Part shown: positions 59,247 through 64,000 of the stretch, piece by piece
How the letters are laid out: each line of letters opens with the position of its first letter
How positions within the stretch are numbered: position 1 is the stretch's first letter
Origin: Desulfobulbus elongatus DSM 2908
GTDB taxonomy: Bacteria; Desulfobacterota; Desulfobulbia; Desulfobulbales; Desulfobulbaceae
Length of the DNA stretch: 64,000 bases
Reading direction: 5' to 3'
Assembly: GCF_000621145.1 (NCBI RefSeq)
Contig: NZ_JHZB01000004.1
Coordinates: 1 to 64,000 of the forward strand
The notes under the pieces: model-generated
The model's input: the letters and a program-made list of their open reading frames with translations, nothing else
Told to the model about the DNA's origin: nothing
The model's database searches: none
Position numbers and translations under genes: made by a program

Positions 59247-61731
59247 CGTCTTCCTCCTCGACAAAGCCGTCGTCGTCGCCATCGACACCTTCTTCCCTGG
59301 CCAGCATGGACATGTCGACCACAAACTCACCCTCCTCCAGGTTGATCATGCGGACGCCCTGGGTATTACGGCCGATGATCCGGACCGTGTCCATGGGCGT
59401 GCGGATGATCTTGCCGGAATTGGCGACCAGCATCACCTGATCGTCGTCGTCCACGGCGAGAACGCCGACCACGTTGCCATTGCGCTCGCTGGTCTTGATG
59501 GTGAACACGCCCTTGCCGCCCCGGCTCTGGAGCGGATATTCAGCCACGGCCGTGCGCTTGCCGTAGCCGTTTTCCGTGATCGTGAGGATGGAATCGTCGT
59601 TCTGCAGAACAGCAACTCCCACCACCTCGTCGCCTTCACCCAGGCTGATCCCCTTGACCCCGGCCGCCAGCCGTCCCATGGTGCGCACCTGGTTTTCATG
59701 AAAATGAATCGACAAGCCCTTTTTGGTGACCAGAATGATCTCGTCGTTGCCGCTGGTGATGGCGGCGGAAAGAATTTCATCGTCGTCGCGGATGGTCAGG
59801 CCAAACTTGCCCTTGCGAATCGGCCGTTTGTACTCGGAAATGAAGGTCTTTTTCACCCGGCCCAGCTTAGTGACCGTGAGCACCGAGACGCTATCGTCCA
59901 TGTTGACCAGATCGGCGACCGGCAGGATGGCCGCCACCTTTTCCCCTTCGCCCAACTCCAGCAGGTTGATGATGGCCTTGCCCCGGGCGGTGCGGCCGGC
60001 CAGCGGCAGCTCGTAGACCTTGCGCCAGAACACCCGGCCCCTGTTGGTGAAAAACAGGAAGGTGTCGAGGGAGGAGGCGGTGTAGAGGCTGGTGACGAAA
60101 TCATCATCCAGGGTGACCATGCCCTTGATGCCCTTGCCGCCGCGCCGCTGGGCCCGGTACAGATTGATCGGATTGCGCTTGATGTAGCCCGAATGGGAGA
60201 CGGTCACCACCATCTCCTCGGGCGCGATCAGGTCCTCAGGCAGGATTTCGTCCGGCGCGTCGATGATTTCCGTGCGGCGGCCGTCGCCGTATTCCTCGCG
60301 GATTTTCTCGAATTCCTCCCGGATGATCTGCACCACTAGGTTGTCGTCGCTGAGCACCTGCTTGAGCCAAGCGATCTTTTCGATGATCTCGTTGTAATCG
60401 CTGACGATCTTGTCGCGCTCCAGGCCGGTGAGCCGTTGCAGGCGCATGTCGAGGATGGTCTGGGCCTGGATCTCGGAGAGTTCGAAGCGCCGGATCAATC
60501 CTTCCTTGGCCACGCCGGGGTTGGCCGATCCCTTGATCAGCTCGACCACCTCGTCCAGGTGGGTGATGGCGATCTTCAGCCCGAGAAGGATGTGGGCGCG
60601 TTCCTCGGCCTTGCGCAACTCAAAGGCGGTGCGCCGGTACACCACGGTTTTGCGGTGGGCGAGAAAATGCTGGAGGATCTGCTTGAGATTGAGGATCTCC
60701 GGCCTGTTGTTGACGATGCACAGCAGAATGATGCCGAAACTTTTTTGCAGCGGCGTCATCTTGTACAACTGGTTGATGACCACCTCCGGGATCTCGTTGG
60801 TGCGCAGATCGAGCACCACCCGCACGCCGTGGCGGTCCGACTCGTCGCGGATGTCGGCAATCGCAGTGATCCGTTTCTCCTTGATCAAGAGAGCGATCTT
60901 TTCCACCAGGGCCGCCTTGTTCTGCTGGAAGGGGATCTCGGTGATGATGATCGACTCGCCGTGGGCGCCGCGCTGCTCGACATGAGTCTTGGAACGGATG
61001 ACGATCACGCCGCGGCCGGTCTCGTAGGCCTCGCGGATTCCGGCCCGGCCGCAGATGAAACCGCCGGTGGGAAAATCCGGGCCGGTGACGATCTCCATCA
61101 GCTGATGCACCGTGATCTCGGGATTGTCCACCAGGGTGATCAGGCCGTCGATCACCTCGGTCAGGTTATGCGGCGGGATCTTGGTGGCCATGCCCACGGC
61201 GATGCCTTCCGAACCGTTGATCAGGATATTGGGGATCCTGGAGGGCAGAACCGAGGGTTCCTGCAGGGAATTGTCGTAGTTGGGGACGAAATCGACCGTT
61301 TCCTTGTCGAGATCGGCCACCAGCTCCTGGTCGAGCCGGGTCATGCGCGCTTCGGTATAGCGCATGGCCGCGGCCGAGTCGCCGTCCATGGAACCGAAGT
61401 TGCCCTGGCCGTCCACCAGGGGGTAGCGCATGGAGAAATCCTGGGCCATGCGCACCAGGGTGTCGTAGGCGGCGGTGTCGCCGTGGGGATGGTACTTACC
61501 GATGACATCGCCGACGATGCGGGCCGATTTGATGTAGGGCCGGTTGTAGGTGTTGCCCAGCTCGCGCATGGCGAAGAGGGTACGGCGATGGACCGGCTTC
61601 AGGCCATCGCGGACATCGGGCAGGGCCCGGCCGATGATGACCGACATGGCATAGTCCAGGTACGATTTCCGCAGTTCCCTGGAGATGGCGATGGCCGGTT
61701 GCTGGTCGCTTTCCGTTGAATGTTCCGTCAT
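59239..61731 (-). CDS. gyrA: DNA gyrase subunit A
   Basis: This is the breakage-reunion subunit that introduces negative supercoils with GyrB. The 830-residue protein has the catalytic domain with active Tyr in [10 protein letters not shown] (~125), the quinolone-resistance region [12 protein letters not shown] (Thr at the Ser83 place and Asp at the Asp87 place) and a C-terminal beta-pinwheel with the GyrA box QRRGGKG. An acidic tail ([13 protein letters not shown]) ends it. It lies between gyrB (51 bp upstream) and gpsA (overlapping), likely one operon. Confidence 0.98.
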   Translation of the reverse strand: MTEHSTESDQQPAIAISRELRKSYLDYAMSVIIGRALPDVRDGLKPVHRRTLFAMRELGNTYNRPYIKSARIVGDVIGKYHPHGDTAAYDTLVRMAQDFSMRYPLVDGQGNFGSMDGDSAAAMRYTEARMTRLDQELVADLDKETVDFVPNYDNSLQEPSVLPSRIPNILINGSEGIAVGMATKIPPHNLTEVIDGLITLVDNPEITVHQLMEIVTGPDFPTGGFICGRAGIREAYETGRGVIVIRSKTHVEQRGAHGESIIITEIPFQQNKAALVEKIALLIKEKRITAIADIRDESDRHGVRVVLDLRTNEIPEVVINQLYKMTPLQKSFGIILLCIVNNRPEILNLKQILQHFLAHRKTVVYRRTAFELRKAEERAHILLGLKIAITHLDEVVELIKGSANPGVAKEGLIRRFELSEIQAQTILDMRLQRLTGLERDKIVSDYNEIIEKIAWLKQVLSDDNLVVQIIREEFEKIREEYGDGRRTEIIDAPDEILPEDLIAPEEMVVTVSHSGYIKRNPINLYRAQRRGGKGIKGMVTLDDDFVTSLYTASSLDTFLFFTNRGRVFWRKVYELPLAGRTARGKAIINLLELGEGEKVAAILPVADLVNMDDSVSVLTVTKLGRVKKTFISEYKRPIRKGKFGLTIRDDDEILSAAITSGNDEIILVTKKGLSIHFHENQVRTMGRLAAGVKGISLGEGDEVVGVAVLQNDDSILTITENGYGKRTAVAEYPLQSRGGKGVFTIKTSERNGNVVGVLAVDDDDQVMLVANSGKIIRTPMDTVRIIGRNTQGVRMINLEEGEFVVDMSMLAREEGVDGDDDGFVEEEDDE

Positions 61732-61781
61732 TGTTACTTCCTGAGCAATTCTTTCAGAGGGGGAGAGACGACGAACTACGG

Positions 61782-64000
61782 TCAGATATCGAGGTCGGCG
61801 ACCTCAAGGGCGTGATTCTGGATAAAATCGCGCCGAGGTTCGACCTTGTCGCCCATGAGGGTGGTGAACAGATCGTCGGTCTGTTCCAGATCGTCGATCC
61901 TGACCTGGATCAGGGTCCGGTTGGCGGGATTCATGGTCGTATCCCACAGCTGTTCCGGATTCATCTCGCCCAATCCCTTGTATCGTTGCAGATGGCTACC
62001 CTTGAAGGTCTCCTCGCGCACCAGCTCGATCAGCCGCCGCCAGTCGTCCGCGGTCAGGGTGGTTTCCTGACCGGCGGCCGCGGTCCTTGTCACCGTGAAA
62101 ACGGCGGTCAGGTACGGTCTGATGCTCTTGTACAACTCCAGGGCGTGCCGGTATTCGTTGATCAGGGGGATGTTCGGCCCGAGGGTCGTGGTCATGTGCC
62201 CCTGTCCCTGCATGACCACTTCGCATTCCATGCAGGCCGGACGCCACGGGCAGGAGCGAAGGGCTCCGACCTTGACACCGCGGCCGGACAACTGGGAGGC
62301 CAGGTGTTCGACAAAGGCCCGCTCCTCGAACTGCCGGGCGGAATGGACATCGTGTTCGAGCAGCAGCAGCACCAGTTGTTCGGGGATATTCAGCCGTTCC
62401 AGATAAAGCAGAACCTTGTCGAAGGCGGAAAGTCTGCGCAGCACCTGCACCATGTCGGCTTCGGCGATCATCATGCCCTGATCCGTCTGAATGCGCATCA
62501 ATTGGCTCGCCTGGGAATAAAGGTAGGTGTTCAGGGCCTCGTCGTTGAGAAAATACTGCTCTTTTTTTCCCTTGCCCAGCCGGTAGAGTGGCGGCTGTCC
62601 GATGTAGACATGCCCGTTTTCGATGAGCGGCAGCATCTGCCGATAGAAAAAGGTGAGCAACAGTGTGCGGATATGGGCGCCGTCGACATCGGCATCGGTC
62701 ATGATGATGATCTTGTGGTACCGGAGCTTCTCGAGGTCGAATTCCTCGTTGCCGATACCGGTTCCCAGTGAGGCCACCAACTGTTTGATTTCTTCGGAAC
62801 TGAGAATTTTGTCGAACCGCGCCTTTTCCACGTTCATGATTTTGCCGCGCAGGGGCAAAATGGCCTGAATCGAGCGGTCGCGGCCCTGCTTGGCCGAGCC
62901 GCCTGCCGAATCGCCCTCGACGATGAACAGTTCGCGTTCGGCGGGAACCTTGCTTTGGCACTCGGCGAGCTTGCCCGCCATCAGCACCGACAGGCTACCT
63001 TTCTTGCGCGACAGATCGCGGGCCTTGCGGGCGGCTTCCCGGGCACGTGCCGCCTCCACCGCCTTGCTGAGAATGCCGCGGGCTACTGCCGGATTCTGCT
63101 CCAGGTAGGCCCCTAATCTTTCGTTGCAGATCGATTCGACGATGGACTTGACTTCCGAATTGCCCAGTTTGGTCTTGGTCTGGCCCTCGAACTGGGGATT
63201 GGGCACCCGGACCGAGATGACGCAGGTCAGGCCCTCGCGGACGTCGTCGCCCCCCATCTTCTCCTTGAGATGTTTGGGCACCACATCGTCGCTGGCATAG
63301 CGATTGATGCATTTGGTCAGGGCGGCTCTGAAACCGGCTACATGGGACCCGCCTTCTTTTGTGTTGATATTGTTGACAAAAGAAAAAAGACGTTCGGAAT
63401 AACCGTCGAAATACTGAAAGCAGATGTCGACCTGCACACTGTCCCGTTCTCCGGAAATCAGAATGGGCGCGGGATGGATGCAGGTACGGTTGCGGTTCAA
63501 GTATTCGACATAGGAGACGATGCCGCCGTCAAAGTAAAAATCGTCCTCGGCGCCGTCCCGTTCATCCTTGAGGGTGATGCGGATGTTTTTGTTAAGAAAG
63601 GCCAGCTCCCGCATCCGGTTTTTGACGATTTCATACTGAAATTCTGTTGTTTCTGCAAATATTCCCGGATCGGGCTTGAAGAAGATGGTCGTACCGGTCT
63701 GGCTGCTTTCACCGATGACTTCCAAATCGCTGACCCGGATGCCGTATTCATAGCTTTGCCGGTAGATCTTGCCGTTGCGCTTCACTTCGGCCACGGTGCG
63801 GACGCTCAGGGCGTTGACCACCGAAACGCCGACGCCGTGCAGACCGCCGGAGACCTTGTAGGTGGAATGATCGAACTTGCCACCTGCGTGCAGCGTCGTC
63901 ATCACCAATTCCAGGGCCGACATCTGTTCGGTGGGATGCATATCCACCGGAATACCCCGGCCGTTGTCCTCCACGGTCACGGAATTGTCTTCGTGGATGA
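61782..64000 (-). CDS. gyrB: DNA gyrase subunit B (N-terminus outside window)
   Basis: This is the ATPase subunit of DNA gyrase. The visible part of about 739 residues starts in the Bergerat ATP site: [14 protein letters not shown] and [15 protein letters not shown]. The transducer and TOPRIM domain follow ([29 protein letters not shown] with acidic metal ligands), then the GyrA-binding tail ([13 protein letters not shown]). The frame stays open through 64000, so the true start (some 70 residues earlier) lies past the right edge. It precedes gyrA by 51 bp. Confidence 0.97.
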   Translation of the reverse strand, partial: IHEDNSVTVEDNGRGIPVDMHPTEQMSALELVMTTLHAGGKFDHSTYKVSGGLHGVGVSVVNALSVRTVAEVKRNGKIYRQSYEYGIRVSDLEVIGESSQTGTTIFFKPDPGIFAETTEFQYEIVKNRMRELAFLNKNIRITLKDERDGAEDDFYFDGGIVSYVEYLNRNRTCIHPAPILISGERDSVQVDICFQYFDGYSERLFSFVNNINTKEGGSHVAGFRAALTKCINRYASDDVVPKHLKEKMGGDDVREGLTCVISVRVPNPQFEGQTKTKLGNSEVKSIVESICNERLGAYLEQNPAVARGILSKAVEAARAREAARKARDLSRKKGSLSVLMAGKLAECQSKVPAERELFIVEGDSAGGSAKQGRDRSIQAILPLRGKIMNVEKARFDKILSSEEIKQLVASLGTGIGNEEFDLEKLRYHKIIIMTDADVDGAHIRTLLLTFFYRQMLPLIENGHVYIGQPPLYRLGKGKKEQYFLNDEALNTYLYSQASQLMRIQTDQGMMIAEADMVQVLRRLSAFDKVLLYLERLNIPEQLVLLLLEHDVHSARQFEERAFVEHLASQLSGRGVKVGALRSCPWRPACMECEVVMQGQGHMTTTLGPNIPLINEYRHALELYKSIRPYLTAVFTVTRTAAAGQETTLTADDWRRLIELVREETFKGSHLQRYKGLGEMNPEQLWDTTMNPANRTLIQVRIDDLEQTDDLFTTLMGDKVEPRRDFIQNHALEVADLDI

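Noticed and set aside
1-64000. CRISPR array, rRNA genes or intact tRNA genes
   Set aside because: No regularly spaced repeats with unique spacers and no rRNA-like or complete tRNA-like sequence were seen on reading through.

Overview
The window has two contrasting parts. Positions 1 to about 21.77 kb are accessory DNA: an insertion-sequence end, a type I restriction-modification cluster and two small integrative elements. Positions 21.8-64 kb are a GC-rich chromosomal backbone of ordinary and signalling genes. PEP carboxykinase (GTP type), phosphate acetyltransferase, rubrerythrin, a rubredoxin fusion protein, sigma-54 regulation and the general gene content suggest an anaerobic Desulfobacterota, perhaps Desulfobulbales. 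That placement is inference; no rRNA gene is present.

Accessory part, left to right. A transposase C-terminus and the end of its insertion sequence (1-~340) abut and truncate hsdS. The cluster on the minus strand reads hsdR, dinD, hsdM, hsdS'. An 850-bp stretch without a credible gene follows. Element A (about 8.2-12.3 kb) carries an AlpA regulator, a replisome-organizer-like protein, a small basic protein, a tyrosine-recombinase-like protein and a two-TM coiled-coil protein. Element B (about 12.3-21.77 kb) carries a P4-type integrase, a second AlpA, a prim-pol/RecA-like ATPase and one HK97 prohead protease-major capsid fusion. It also has small zinc-ribbon-like and membrane proteins, a P4-like leader with alternative hairpins, three perfect palindromes, an Xis-like protein and a tRNA 3'-end remnant. 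There is no portal, terminase or tail gene, so element B looks like a capsid-encoding phage satellite of only about 9.5 kb.

Backbone. A cupin, a SpoIIE phosphatase receptor with a THI5-like binding protein, YciB, a cyclic-nucleotide-type regulator, a radical SAM enzyme, Pta and an OFA-family MFS transporter occupy 21.8-33.8 kb. From 46.5 down to 33.8 kb is a striking minus-strand block. An FHA-GAF-AAA+-Fis regulator is followed by two upstream palindromes and a sigma-54 promoter. Ten closely spaced genes come next: two curlin-like repeat proteins, a small secreted protein, a CsgG-like lipoprotein with a peptidoglycan-binding-like tail, a small exported protein, a VWA-like protein, a double-FHA ABC exporter, a PknB-like kinase, an anchored accessory protein and a PP2C phosphatase. 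I read this as a phospho-signalling-controlled secretion system for amyloid-like surface fibres.

The right end holds pckG, a transketolase-like gene, a beta-lactamase-fold hydrolase, a CNNM/CorC protein, purU, an unknown 437-aa protein, rubrerythrin, a rubredoxin-membrane fusion, gpsA, gyrA and gyrB (cut by the window edge). Many long reading frames opposite these GC-rich genes are shadows and are not annotated.
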